DNA of 64,000 nucleotides from Siphonodentalium dalli (GCA_032622095.1 CP136064.1:251290484-251354483), one strand, 5' to 3'. Numbered from the stretch's first letter, positions 44,901 to 57,246 are shown. Notes: generated by a model not told the origin, from the letters alone. Numbers and translations are program-made.

Positions 44901-47779
44901 TCTGATCATCATGAAATTTGTCATGAAAGTTAATAATGACATGTAGATGGGAACGAGTAATTTTGGGGTCATTCGGCCAAAAAACATGGCCGCCAGCAGC
45001 CATCTTGGATTTTACTCTTTGTATGACTAAATTCTTTAGCACGGGCTGCAGGTCGTACCTTTAGTCTGATCATCATAAAATGTGTCATGGATGTTAACAA
45101 TGACATGTAGATGGGAACGAGTAATTTTGGGGGTCATTCGGCCAAAAAACATGGCCACCAGCAGCCATCTTGGATTTTACTCTTTGTATGACTAAATCCT
45201 TTAGCACGGGCTACAGGTCGTACCTTTAGTCTGATCATCATAAAATTTGTCATGGTTGTTGAAATTGGAATGTAGATGGGAACGAGTCATTTTGGGGTCA
45301 ATCGAACAAAAAACATGGCCGCCAGCGGCCATCTTGGATTAAAAAATTTAATCCATTAGCACGGGCCACAGGTCGTACTGTTCGTCTGATGATCATGAAA
45401 TTTGTCGTGGATGATAATACTGACATGTAGATGGGAATGAGTAATTTTGGGGTCATTCGGCCAATAAACATGGCCGCCAGCAGCCATCTTGGATTTTACT
45501 CTTTGTATGACTAAATTCTTTAGCACGGGCTGCAGGTCGTACCTTTAGTCTGATCATCATAAAATTTGTCATGGATATTAACAATGACATGTAGATGGGA
45601 ACGAGTAATTTTGGGGTCATTCGGCTAAAAAACATGGTCGCCAGCAGCCATCTTGGATTTTACTCTTTGTATGATTAAATCCTTTAGCACGGGCTACAGG
45701 TCCTACTTTTAGTCTGATCATCATAAAATTTGTCAAGAATGTTAATAATGACATGTAGATGGGAACGAGTCATTTTGGGGTCATTCGACCAAAAAACATG
45801 GCCGCCAGCAGCCATCTTGGATTTTACTCTTTGTATGACTAAATCCTTTAGCACGGGCTACAGGTCGTACCTTTAGTCTGATCATCATAAAATTTGTCAA
45901 TGTTGTTGAAATTGGAATGTAGATGGGAACGAGTCATTTTGGGGTCATTCGGACAAAAAACATGGCCGCCAGCGGCCATATTGGGTTTAAAAATTTAATC
46001 CATTAGCACGGGCCACAGGTCGTACTGTTCTTCTGATCATCATGAAATTTGTCATGGATGATAATATTGACATGTAGATGGGAACGAGTAATTTTGGGGT
46101 CATTCGGCCAAAAAACATGGCCGCCAGCAGCCATCTTGGATTTTACTCTTTGTATGACTAAATTCTTTAGCACGGGCTGCAGGTCGTACCTTTAGTCTGA
46201 TCATCATAAAATGTGTCATGGATGTTAACAATGACATGTAGATGGGAACGAGTAATTTTGGGGTCATTCGGCCAAAAAACCTGGACGCCAGCAGCCATCT
46301 TGGATTTTACTCTTTGTATGACTAAATCCTTTAGCACGGGCTACAGGTTGTACCTTTAGTCTGATCATCATGAAATTTGTCATGAAAGTTAATAATGACA
46401 TGTAGATGGGAACGAGTCATTTTGAGGTCATTCAGCCGAAAAACATGGCCGCCAGCAGCCATCTTGGATTTTACTCTTTGTATGACTAAATCCTTTAGCA
46501 TGGGCTACAGGTCGTACCTTTAGTCTGATCATCATAAAAATTTGTCATGGTTGTTGAAATTGGAATGTAGATGGGAATGAGTTATTTTGGGGTCATTCGG
46601 ACAAAAAACATGACCGCCAGCGGCCATCTTGGATTTAAAAATTTAATCCATTAGCACGGGCCACAGGTCGTACTGTTCGTCTGATGATCATGAAATTTGT
46701 CATGGATGATAATATTGACATGTAGATGGGGAACGAGTAATTTTGGGGTCATTCGGCCAAAAAACATGGCCGCCAGCAGCCATCTTGGATTTTACTCTTT
46801 GTATGACTAAATTCTTTAGCACGGGCTGCATGTCGTACCTTTAGTCTGATCATCATAAAATGTGTCATGGATGTTAACAATGACATGTAGATGGGAACGA
46901 GTAATTTTGGGGTCATTCGGCCAAAAAACCTGGACGCCAGCAGCCATCTTGGATTTTACTCTTTGTATGACTAAATCCTTTAGCACGGGCTACATGTTGT
47001 ACCTTTAGTGTGATCATCATGAAATTTGTTATGAAAGTTAATAATGACATGTAGATGGGAACGAGTCATTTTGAGGTCATTCGGCCGAAAAACATGGCCG
47101 CCAGCAGCCATCTTGGATTTTACTCTTTGTATGACTAAATCCTTTAGCATGGGTTACAGGTCGTACCTTTAGTCTGATCATCATAAAAATTTTCATGGTT
47201 GTTGAAATTGGAATGTAGATGGGAATGAGTTATTTTGGGGTCATTCGGACAAAAAACATGACCGCCAGCGGCCATCTTGGATTAAAAAATTTAATCCATT
47301 AGCACGGGCCACAGGTCGTACTGTTCGTCTGATGATCATGAAATTTGTCATGGATGATAATATTGACATGTAGATGGGAACGAGTAATTTTGGGGTCATT
47401 CGGCCAAAAAACATGGCCGCCAGCAGCCATCTTGGATTTTACTCTTTGTATGACTAAATTCTTTAGCACGGGCTGCAGGTCGTACCTTTAGTCTGATCAT
47501 CATAAAATGTGTCATGGATGTTAACAATGACATGTAGATGGGAACGAGTAATTTTGGGGTCATTCGGCCAAAAAACATGGCCACCAGCAGCCATCTTGGA
47601 TTTTACTCTTTGTATGACTAAATCCTTTAGCACGGGCTACAGGTCGTACCTTTAGTCTGATCATCATAAAATTTGTCATGGTTGTTGAAATTGGAATGTA
47701 GATGGGAACGAGTCATTTTGGGGTCATTCGAACAAAAAACATGGCCGCCAGCGGCCATCTTGGATTAAAAAATTTAATC
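41960..47779. repeat. ~162-bp satellite in four-monomer higher-order repeats
   Basis: About 36 monomers, each with GGGCTACAGGTCGTAC, TGATCATCAT(A/G)AAATTTGT, ATGTAGATGGGAACGAGT, GGGGTCATTCGG and CATGGCCGCCAGCAGCCAT. Four subtypes recur in order: A (TTGAAATTGGAATG, ends AAAAATTTAATCCAT), B (GGGCCACAGG, GATGATAATATTG), C (GGGCTGCAGG, CCTGGACGCC) and D (TGAAAGTTAATAATG). The type-A landmark TGTTGAAATTGG lies at 42501, 43148, 43796, 44445, 45257, 45904, 46552, 47200 and 47693, so the spacing is 647-649 with one of 812 (an extra monomer) and one of 493 (one fewer). The first monomers at the left edge are the most diverged. The right edge is cut by the gap. About 60-codon minus frames recur with the HOR and are not genes. 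Confidence 0.95.
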
Positions 47780-47879
47780 NNNNNNNNNNNNNNNNNNNNN
47801 NNNNNNNNNNNNNNNNNNNNNNNNNNNNNNNNNNNNNNNNNNNNNNNNNNNNNNNNNNNNNNNNNNNNNNNNNNNNNNN
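47780..47879. other. Assembly gap (100 N)
   Basis: Exactly 100 N inside the satellite. The assembler probably failed at the repeat, so array length is a lower bound. Confidence 1.
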
Positions 47880-48713
47880 CATGTTGGGCGCCATCATGGA
47901 TTATAGGAAATGCTCAAGGGTGAGAACTCCACACCCACCTAGAAATTGATGTACACACCACCCAGAATCACAATCCATAGAGAAAAAAAATAACCGAGAA
48001 TTTTTACTTCACCCTATTGCTCCCGGACTTAATCAATTTAATGTTAATTGTGAAATCGGCTCACAAGTCACCTAAATCATGCAATCTCGAACTTAATTAT
48101 AACGTTACAATAAGTGTATTTTAATATTCAGAAAGTGTGAAATTCGTAGATAATTTGAACACAAAAATACTTGAGTTCTGCTAACTGTAAAACACCCGGC
48201 GTACGAAAAGATCATATTCCACCGCTTCAATTTCTCAGTGTTCAAATCCACGAAACGTTTTGAAGTTATGACCGGTCTATATATCTATACCACCCACGGT
48301 CAAGTGGTCCTGCTATTGTGCTATGATGCAGCTGGGTCCTGCTGAATTGCTATGATGCTGTTAGGGCAAAACTGAGGCTGTTAACAACAAGACTGTCAAT
48401 GACTGTGGGTAGCTCACCAGACTATAAATACGGAGAAGACTGGGACTCTGAATACTACAATAGTGAGTACTTGTCAAATCACTTTAAATCAAGTAGTTCT
48501 AAACAGTGACACAGGAAGAGTGTCTTCGTTGAATGGTGGGAGGGGATATGGGGGTGTCCACCTTGAATTTTCTAACTACACCCCTCCCCTCCCCAATAGG
48601 TCATTGCCCATTACCTCCCAACTGGACCACACTAAATTACAACTGGTACTTAAAGATCTTCAACTGTTGAAAATTTATCAAAACCTTACTGATAATACTG
48701 GTATATATCAAAA

Positions 48714-48778
48714 TTATTACATGTAATATAGAAATCTATATACAACTTGTATATAGATTTCTATATTACATGTAATAA
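48714..48778. repeat. Perfect 65-bp palindrome
   Basis: 32-bp arms starting TTATTACATGTAATATAG around a single central C. No mismatch by eye. Within the insertion in element F. Confidence 0.95.
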
Positions 48779-49619
48779 CTTGTATAATACAAGTACCAAA
48801 CATGAAATCATAGCATAGATAGGGTGGGTGTGGAAGTGTTAATCTCCTATCTCTGCCCTTATTTGAACCAAATGTAAATCCCAATCTATGAGATCCATTG
48901 ATCTAGTATTTTCAAAGGGTATATTAAAGAAGTTGAAGTGAGTTCATTTTCCTTAAAATAAGTTACAAACTTTAGGGAAGGGTTATCAACATGGCACCTT
49001 TGATAATTGTTCCTTGAAATCATCAGCATAATTAATAAGATACATCATTATCACAGATGAAAAGTTAACACAACATTGTAACACCTGCCTGTACAACTGT
49101 ATAGAACACAGAACACAGGAAATAATCTAATTTAAATTGAAATGAATGACACAAATAAACATTATCCAGCCATTTCTGTTATTTGTTTAATAAACACTGT
49201 CAGATAAAATAAGATCTCATTTCATACACAAGAGACATTGGATAGTGGTAGGCAGACAAACTTTATAATGTTGTCAGTGAAGGAGATGACTTCTCAAATA
49301 ATATTGTGGCTTTAGGAATGTGAAAGAGCAACATTTGTAACAAGTACATGTACTTACTTGACCCTTCAATTGGCAACTTGAAGGTAATGATCTGTCTGTT
49401 CATGATTTTTCTCCCAGACCCCTGGACCGATTTGGTGGGGTGAGTTGATGTACCCACGCGGGTGTTATAACGATGGTTAGTTTTCAAAATTTAAATTAAA
49501 AATTTAATTTTCATAAAAAAAAAACAATTTCATTATAAAAATATATTTATTTTTTTTGGTTGTTAAATTGAGCAAGGAGTTCAATCTGAATCTTTTTTTT
49601 TTTTTAAATTATGTCTCTG

Positions 49620-49925
49620 GCTCCACGCACATTTGACCCAGTAGCCTCATTTGAACAAATCTGAACCCCAGTCACCCAAGGACCCTTCACACCAAATCAG
49701 CCCATTCGGCCTGATGGTATTTGACTTCGCAACTATTTGACCAAGTGACCTCATTTGAACAAATCTGAATTTTAGTCACCTAAGGAAGATCCACACCAGA
49801 TATGAACCCATTCGGTTTTTATCGTTCTGGAGAAGATGTTTAAAGAATTGTGGATGGATGAGGAGTGGTGACTACAGCTCCGCCGGAGACTTTGTCCCAG
49901 GTGAGATAAAAAGAACCATTATATT
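49620..49925. repeat. ~105-bp direct repeat with conserved tail
   Basis: CCTCATTTGAACAAATCTGAA, in the form of two copies at about 49645 and 49750, each followed by an AGTCACC(T/C)AAGGA and CACACCA block, then TCTGGAGAAGATGTTTAAAG and GTGGTGACTACAGCTCCGCC. Dispersed-repeat character, non-coding. Confidence 0.6.
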
Positions 49926-50373
49926 TTTTTTATTTGTCTTTTTCGCAGTGTTCCCATAATCAGAACATATACAAGAAAAGCCACTATGCGTATCAAACAT
50001 TCAAAAACATATTTATTGGAAATAATTTTAATGATGTTTGTATTAGTGTTGCATTGTTGAAAATCGACTATAATCAGGATGGTTATTCATGTCGTTTTAG
50101 AAACACCAGCGCAAGTATTATTATATTTTTCAAAAATAAATCTGTTCTTGAATGTTTCATACACACATTGGTTCTTTCTCAAATCGCTCGGATTAGCCAA
50201 ACACCGTGAAAATGACAACTTTAGAAATCATAGCAATTCAGCAGGACTACTTGACCATGGGTTTATAGGAGTCTGCTTACAATTGAACTCGGGTGTCAAG
50301 TCACTATTGGACTTCGAGGACACGTCTTTAATCATAATATTTGGATTTGCTTGACATTGTATTTGTCGATATA

Positions 50374-50574
50374 CAGTAATGCCCTAAGTAATCGACTCTT
50401 TAACTACAGCAGAATTATGGGTAACTTTTCAGGATTTAGTCGGAAATATGGCTTGTTGCCATTCATCGGAAAGCTCTCCCGAGAGCTTTCTGATGAATGG
50501 CAACAAGCCATATTTCCGACTAATACCATAATTCTGCTGTAGTTTTAAAGAGTCGATTACTTAGGGCATTACTG
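50374..50574. mobile_element. Palindromic MITE, CAGTAATG family
   Basis: TA-CAGTAATGCCCTAAGTAATC...GGGCATTACTG-TA. Right arm short of about 15 bp (AATCCTGAAAAGTTAC lost). Centre GCTCTCCCGAGAGC. Confidence 0.9.
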
Positions 50575-52928
50575 TATAAGAAAAACTTAGTGATGCAGAA
50601 AGGTCATATTACTGGTATTTATAATTTGTTCACGGTGGCAACTACACTTGGACAAGAGCCTGGCGAAGATAAAGGGGAGTATAGGCCTACATTGCAACGA
50701 GTTGATGGTGGCTGTTACAAGAGTGAGAAATTCCGGCTTGACGACTATGGTAGGAGACGGTGGGACGTAAATCGATCAAGACAGTTGTAAATGTCATGTC
50801 TGAAAGGATAGCAGTTGAACAAATTTCTCTGATAGTCAAAACAGCCAAGCACTTGTAAATGCAAACTTTGTTGCTTTCATACCAAGATTAGAAATTTTTC
50901 CAACTTTCATTCAAACAATAGAGTGATAGAAGGGGCCAGGTTTTTGTAACCAGGTGGTGGGTTCGAATTTAATTTACCAGAGTTATGAATTTGGAATATT
51001 TTCCTATTATTATTATGAGTCAGTACGAGTTGGAAATTTCCAACCATAAAGGTGATCAAGATTTTAAAAGTTGGAAATGAGTAACCAAAGGGGGAAAGGA
51101 AGGGAATTGAAATCGACCAGATTAATGAATTTGGTCTGGTTTAAGAGGCTGTGCAATGCAAACGCAGAGGTAATTTATTATGGCAGTACTTGATGCAGGT
51201 ATACCATGTTGCAACTTAAATGTTGACTAGACTAATAAACCATTCTAATTCCATTAAAAAATTATGTGCTTCAGATGATATATATAAAACTAAACCATAT
51301 TAATCTTGTTATATACTACCGCGATATGACACGTTCTCTTCCTGTTATTCAGAAAGTTGATCCATTGGTCAGAATAATGTTGTTCAGAAAAAACACAATG
51401 TCTGCAACCCCCCCCCCCCCCCCCCCCCCCAACCATTCTGTGGTGAATATTGATATTTTATATGAGAAATCAATTTCATTTTGGATCAATAAACTAGTGA
51501 ATGAGTTGAGTCATATAATTACATGGCCCCCTGGTTAGTTGCGTTTTCCAATGCCTCAAGTATTTTTTAGATTAACCAATTACACTTCTGATGACCTTTA
51601 ATTCTGTGAATGGCAGCCTAGACAGCCACATCAATATATTGCTTCTTACTGCCTTAATGTAAGATTGGACAAACATCATAATAATGTCTGTGTTTACTGA
51701 GTTACTCGTAATATCTCTAATGATTTCCATGGAGTCTGAGCCAAATGAGGATTGAATTTAAAACTGAATAGGAACAAATGACAAGTGCACAATATTCATT
51801 TAGATGGTCTATCTCTTCCCACAACAAGTTTTATATAGTTTCCTGGGTATAAAATAATAGATATGAATCAGAGACCCTTGTCCGGAAATGTATGCTTCTA
51901 TCAATTAATGATTTTATTCAAATTTTAGGTAAAATACATACAATCAAATGGGACATTTTTAAAGGGATATTTTTAGAACCTCAGGCAATCTCAGATAGAG
52001 ATAGAGTTCTCCATCTTGCTACACGACTTCCAAATGTTTACGTGAGGCTCACGGAAATGCTGGTAGCATAGCAAGTGGGAGAACTCTATCTTGTTAGCAC
52101 TTTCCACCAAGGAAAAATGTCAGATATTTTGCTCAACAACCTCAGGAATAACCTGCTTTGTGCTTTTGTAGCCAAATCATATACAAAATCTTCAGTTTGT
52201 CAGTGTTTTTATTCACATATAAAGTTAATTGTAGTCTTGAATTCAGGTTTTATAAAATTACATTGTTGTTGTAATTGTGGTCCGAAAGAGATAGACCATC
52301 TTTAACATTTTGAATAAATTTTGTTTGACCTGATTGTATGTTTTTGTATGTACATGTAAATAAAGTTAATAAGATGTCTCCGACCACATGTCCCCAGAAA
52401 AGCTGGCATTTTCGTAAGGATAACTTTTTTTTTAACTCTGTCAATATTCATCGGACCGTGACCAAATTAAAACTTGGCCTTTGTCTTCTGAAATTTGAAC
52501 CACGTACCAAATATCAAGAGATTCAGTTCAATTTAAAAAAAAGTTAAGTTATCGGACCAAACCAATATTCTAACTTGAACCTGTATTTAGAGCCAAAAAC
52601 ATGACATACGAAATTTGGTTCAGATCTAGAGTTGTCATCCGGAAACCTCAAAATGACAAAATTCTAAGTCGAAAAGGGACCATAACTCCGGCAAAATTGA
52701 GTGGACCAAACCCATATTCGAACTTGATATATATTTTGAGGGGGCAATTAAATTAATATGTAATTACCTTGTCCTTGAAAAACGTACCTGAACAATGGTA
52801 CAACAGGCTTTATGAGCAACTGAATCAACATCTTTCTGACAATGTACCAGTACTTTCTTAACAATCAACTGCATAGTTCTGTATAGGAAATGAACTGAAA
52901 TTTGGTGACGGTCCCTTTAGTTTGGTTG
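50575..52928. other. No gene recognised; several weak frames
   Basis: Frame 50590-50790 has a somewhat protein-like charged composition (ends RRRWDVNRSRQL) but no domain. There is a C20+ run at 51410-51430. A small foldback at 51999-52093 has AGATAGAGTTCTCC arms. 52430-52760 is related, inverted, to the repeat at 32120-32610. Confidence 0.4.
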
Positions 52929-53144
52929 TTAACCCTTTGAGTGCCAGGTCGATTTTTGTATCAACCCATATACCCTGTGCCAATGCATTCTCTTATATAT
53001 GCGAGTCGACCTATAAGAGAATGCATTGGCCTAACAATTTTTTTTTTTTTTTACAATTTTAATAATTTATTCTTATATTCTTTAACAGACTTAATTTGTA
53101 GGTTTAGGGCCGATGAGATCGGCCCCTGGCACTCAAAGGGTTAA
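52929..53144. mobile_element. TTAA-type MITE, terminal type 2, with collapsed hairpin
   Basis: TTAACCCTTTGAGTGCCAGG at 52929; right CCTGGCACTCAAAGGG plus TTAA 53141-53144. The hairpin core has lost part of one arm (GCGAGTCGACCTATAAGAGA), so the stem is shortened. Confidence 0.92.
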
Positions 53145-53166
53145 AAGTCACAAAACTATTTCAAAT

Positions 53167-53428
53167 AAATTACACCCCCCCCCCACAAATAAATTACCTC
53201 CCCCCCACAAATAAATACCCCCCCCCCCCCAAATAAATACCCCCCCCCCCCCCACAAATAAATTACACCCCCCCCCACAAATAAATACCTCCCCCAAATA
53301 AATACCTCCCCCCCAAATAAATTAACACCCCCCCACAAATAAATTACCTCCCCTCCACAAATACTCCCCCCACAAATAAATTACCTCCCCCCACAAATAA
53401 ATACCCCCCCCCCCCCCAAATAAATTCA
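53167..53428. repeat. C-rich minisatellite, ~18-20-bp unit
   Basis: Unit C(n)ACAAATAAATTA with C-runs of 5 to 15, about 13 copies. Minus-strand frames here are Gly/Tyr-rich artefacts. Confidence 0.93.
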
Positions 53429-53445
53429 ACAGTAATTGTGTTTTC

Positions 53446-54024
53446 TTAAAGAGGACTCCAGGCATTTGAAGTGGGTTCACGTGAAATAACATAAAAGTCT
53501 GTAAAACAACTATCATCAACAAATACATGAAAAAATAGATGCACTTTGTTCTTATTGTCATTGTTATTAATTCTCCAATAATAAGATTTCACACGTCAAA
53601 ACCACTGTTATGTAAAGATTACTGTTACAGTGGAATTAAAGATAAAAGTCCAATTAGTCCAATACGATATCAAATATTTTTCCGTGACGTCGTCTTTGAT
53701 GACGCGCTGTATCAAAACAAAGCCGGCGTTTTGCAGAAGCGACTTTTACTCTGCAGTAGGTCACTATTTGGAGTTGAATTACATAAATGCGCGCATATAA
53801 CCGAAATAGTCGCGACCTACACTTTAATCAAAACTTGTCGGTAAACATTGGCAAAGAATTGAAAAATATTTTGAAAATAATGTCTAAAATATTTGAACTT
53901 ACTACATGCTTGGTGATGTTTGTTGACAAATCACGGCAACAATTTTTTGTTTACATAACAATGGTTTCAACAGGCGAAATTTCGTTATTGGAGTTCCTGT
54001 GATTTTATTATTGAGTCCTCTTGA
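53446..54024. mobile_element. Element family E, copy 1 (TIR AGAGGACTC)
   Basis: TTAA 53446-53449 then AGAGGACTCC; right GAGTCCTCT then TTGA. Subterminal blocks (ACCACTGTTATGTAAA and its complement TTTACATAACAATGGTTT) are inverted. Related to the copy at 63361. Frames 53539-53844 and 53787-54002 show no domain. Confidence 0.7.
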
Positions 54025-54161
54025 ATTTCCCCAAAACTGACTTTTTGCTTAATTTTGTGGTGAGGGGTGAAATAATCTTACATAACACATCACTTATTAC
54101 AGAGATTAACATATTCAGTCTATTATCATATGCAGTATATATCTCTTAAGTTATCCAGACT

Positions 54162-54785
54162 GTATATGAGATCCCAGGTCAAAATAATATTGATCTATCG
54201 CCCATTAAGTGAGGACAAAAAAAAAATGAAAAATTGTTCTTTTGTCTATTTTTTTCAACCTCTCAAAATTATCTTTTGCACCATTTGTATATTTCACTCC
54301 AGGTTATATCTGGTGCTATCTGTCATAACCTTCAAACTGATGTATAACAAGCCTGTGTGGTGCCGATGGGCTAAACGTTCTGAAATCAGTTCTGTCAGCT
54401 CTATTGTAATAAGTATGTTAAAAATACATCTATACAGACTTTATATGCCACAGGGAGGAGTTGGGGTGGGCTTGGCATTACTCTTCCACTGCACTGGCCG
54501 GAGACAGAAAAACACCAATTTACCACACTATTTTTATTGTGTTCCATAAACAACATGGTATGTATAATGCCAACATTGATTACCCCGAAAAATTATAAAA
54601 TGTACAGAAATCTGCAACATAGTCATGGATTATGACTGGAAACTTCCAACTTTATTCACAGAGAGATAATTGTTCTGAATTTAGAGTTATCATTCATGAT
54701 CCAATTTTAGATGTATATGAGATCCCAGGTCAAAATAATATTGATCTATCGCCCATTAAGTGAGGATAAAAAAAAAATGAAATAA
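54162..54785. repeat. 70-bp direct repeat, 551 bp apart
   Basis: GTATATGAGATCCCAGGTCA...AAGTGAGGA(C/T)AAAAAAAAAATGAA at 54162 and 54712. One substitution visible over about 70 bp, so a recent duplication. Between them is a 139-codon frame (54130-54549) that starts in the first repeat; no domain recognised. Confidence 0.8.
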
Positions 54786-55314
54786 TTTCCATTTTAGGAG
54801 TATAATATGTTTCAATTTTTAGGCATAATTAAAAAAAATTAACTGTTCCCAATTTGAACCATCCAAACAGGAACTGACCCCACATACATATCATTCAATT
54901 GTTCCAAATTTCCTGAGTTTCATGGTAAAAAATAACCAATAAGAAATGGAGATATCCCAGCTGCATCCTCTCAAATTTAGACAAAAGATTTACGTCAGAT
55001 ATGTTTTTGCAGTATTGGACTACATGTAACAGGGGTCAGTATTATAAAACTTTTACATGTGTAATTTACAACATGGTAAATTTTGCATGACAAATCAGTG
55101 ATAATTCTCTGGTGATGTGGCTTTTTAGGATGAGATTTTTATTAATATATTTGTTTATCTATACACAACATCAATATAAAGGTCATATGTTTATGAACCA
55201 TCGACTTGTAAGGTACTCAACATTTCTTTAAACTAGTAATTACACATATCGTCGATGGGCTTCTAAAATGTTGTATCTGCCAAAAATAACATTTTATCGG
55301 CGACACAAAACATT

Positions 55315-56190
55315 GCGCAATAATCCTTTATATCACAGTTGTTATGAACGATAAAGACTGTTTTTATGGAGATGTAACCGTTAATCCTTATATTTATATA
55401 CATTTAGCGAAAAAGCCACTTTTGTAAATGTATTTAAATCGAAGTGTATCATGACAAAACCAGCCCAAAATATCCCATAGCGCCCTTGGCAAAGTTAACA
55501 GGAACAACGAGGCTCTTTATATTGAAACATGATGATTTATTAACCCTTTGAGTGCCAGGGGCCGATATTATCGGCCCTAAACCTACACAATAAGTCTGTT
55601 AAAGAATATAATAAAATATATTAAAATTGTAAAAAATTGTAAAAAAAAAAATGGAAAAAAAAAATTGTTAAGCCAATGCATTCTCTTATATATGCGAGGC
55701 GACCTATGGTCGACTCGCATATATAAGAGAATGCATTGGCACAGGGTATATGGGTTGATACAAAAATCGGACCTGGCAATCAAAGGGTTAAGTCAATCCT
55801 GCGTGAGTCCAAATGCGCCCCAAAACATTACGTGTTCTTCTTTCCGAAACCAATGACGTGTCGATGTAATTATGGGGCTGCAGTTATGACCTGTTGCGCG
55901 TTCACCGAGAAATAATTGCAACTAGTCACGTGGGCGCCGACCAATTGGAATGCTGGATTTAGTGATAATCACACTTAGTATGTAAATATATGGTGTTATA
56001 TGACATTTTACATGATTTTAGAAGTAAGAATTATAAATCTACGAGATAAGACTTAAAAACTTTGGCACAATAATCCTTTATGTCACAGTGGTTATGAAAG
56101 ATAAACTTTCATATATCTCCTAGTCGATGGGAAGATACATGATTTTATGGTGTTATATGACATTTTACATGATTTTAGAAGGACAATTTA
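55315..56190. repeat. Interleaved direct repeats
   Basis: TATGGTGTTATATGACATTT... (36 bp identical) at 55989 and 56146, and CAATAATCCTTTAT(A/G)TCACAG at 55320 and 56068. The region also holds the complete MITE 55540-55791. Confidence 0.6.
55540..55791. mobile_element. TTAA-type MITE, terminal type 2
   Basis: TTAACCCTTTGAGTGCCAGG at 55540; right CCTGGCAATCAAAGGG plus TTAA 55788-55791. One intact hairpin core (55671-55741) with apex GGCGACCTATGGTCGAC. The internal GGCCGATATTATCGGCC is itself palindromic. Confidence 0.93.
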
Positions 56191-56456
56191 TAAAGCTTTC
56201 AGATACAATTAGTTTTGACAATTTTTGCAGCTTCGATATTCAGGATAAGGAGGAAACGCCCTCTGGCCATTCCTCTTCAAAAGTATCCATTCAGAATTAT
56301 CCTACCAGGAAAGGTTTAGAAGAAATAAATATGACATTTTAGAATGAACAATTTCGCGCAGAACCCAGAAAAGCTATTTTAGAATATGATATATATTTTT
56401 CCCCAAAAAAATGGCATTTCTACTTGAAAAAATTGACAAATTATCTGAGGAGCTTA

Positions 56457-56643
56457 CAGAAATGCTCTAAATAATCAACTCCTTAACCGCAGCAGAATTA
56501 TGGGTAATTTTTCAGGATTTAGTCGGAAATATGGCTTGAGAGCTTTCAGATGAATGGCAACAAGCCATATTTCCAACTAAATCCTTAAAAAAATACCCAT
56601 AATTCTGCTGTGGTTAAGGAGTCGATTATTTAGGGCATTACTC
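56457..56643. mobile_element. Palindromic MITE, CAGTAATG family, internally deleted
   Basis: CAGAAATGCTCTAAATAATC ... GATTATTTAGGGCATTACT. The left arm lacks the TTGCCATTCATC segment, so the copy is asymmetric. Confidence 0.85.
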
Positions 56644-57100
56644 TATATAATTGAACCTATTGATTCAAAATATGCAAAAGTGCTTTCGTGCCAAAACACC
56701 ATGTACAAAATTTTTGAAGCCAATTTTTAGAAACCAACGATATACAAGTTTTATAATACTGACCCAAGGTAAACATTTCAGAGCAATCTCCAGTGTTGAT
56801 ATGTCATTTGGCAAACCTCATCAGTCTGTAACATATACTGATACTTGCCTGAAGGTCAAGGGTCGAGAATGTATGTACTGAGGAGACTAGCTGGGACATT
56901 CCCAATGTGTTTATTAATGAAGTTCACATTGCACACAATATTAATGATTTCATAATTATCGGTAATAGACACGTTTAATATCAGCGCGTGCGGTGACGTC
57001 ACGGCGTTCTTCAAATAACTTGCGATCGCTGTAGTTTATGATTGTTGTTTTCGATGAATATTGCGCGTTGCTTCGGGTTTATTTGATCATGTGATAAAAG

Positions 57101-57246
57101 GTATCTCACACTCGTCCTATTTTATACGTAATTTATCAACCTCGTCCTCTAAATTCTATTTGAGCCTCGGTAAACTTCGGCTCAAATCGAATTTAGTGAA
57201 CTCGGTTGATAAATTCCGTATAAAATAGAAACTCATGTGAGATCCT
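57101..57246. repeat. Foldback with ~65-bp arms
   Basis: GTATCTCACACTCGTCCTAT and its complement-like end ATAGAAACTCATGTGAGAT, through TTATCAACC / GGTTGATAA and TTTGAGCC / GGCTCAAA. Central TCGGTAAACTTCGG. Confidence 0.85.

Larger units (their letters stand above)
48291..50262. mobile_element. Element F, second copy, interrupted
   Basis: Left CACCCACGGTCAAGTGGTCC and TGGGTCCTGCTGAATTGCTA match the left arm of the copy at 31037. The interior (ATGCGTATCAAACATTCAAA, GACTATAATCAGGATGGTTA, CAAACACCGTGAAAATGACAA) appears at 49950-50220, and the right arm GACTACTTGACCATGGGT ends about 50262. Between about 48386 and 49935 is unrelated sequence, an insertion. Confidence 0.65.

Noticed and set aside
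43231-47584. Repeated ~60-90-codon minus frames (MFFGRMTPKLLVPIYMS-like)
   Set aside because: They recur with the satellite HOR, share its period and are interrupted by stops in other monomers.
41927-47779. CRISPR-like array
   Set aside because: Tandem ~162-bp monomers without unique spacers, in an animal genome.
50590-50790. 66-codon frame with charged C-terminus as a small gene
   Set aside because: No homology recognised, no splice or start evidence; kept only as part of an unassigned interval.
53156-53561. Gly/Tyr-rich minus frames
   Set aside because: Translation of the C-rich minisatellite.
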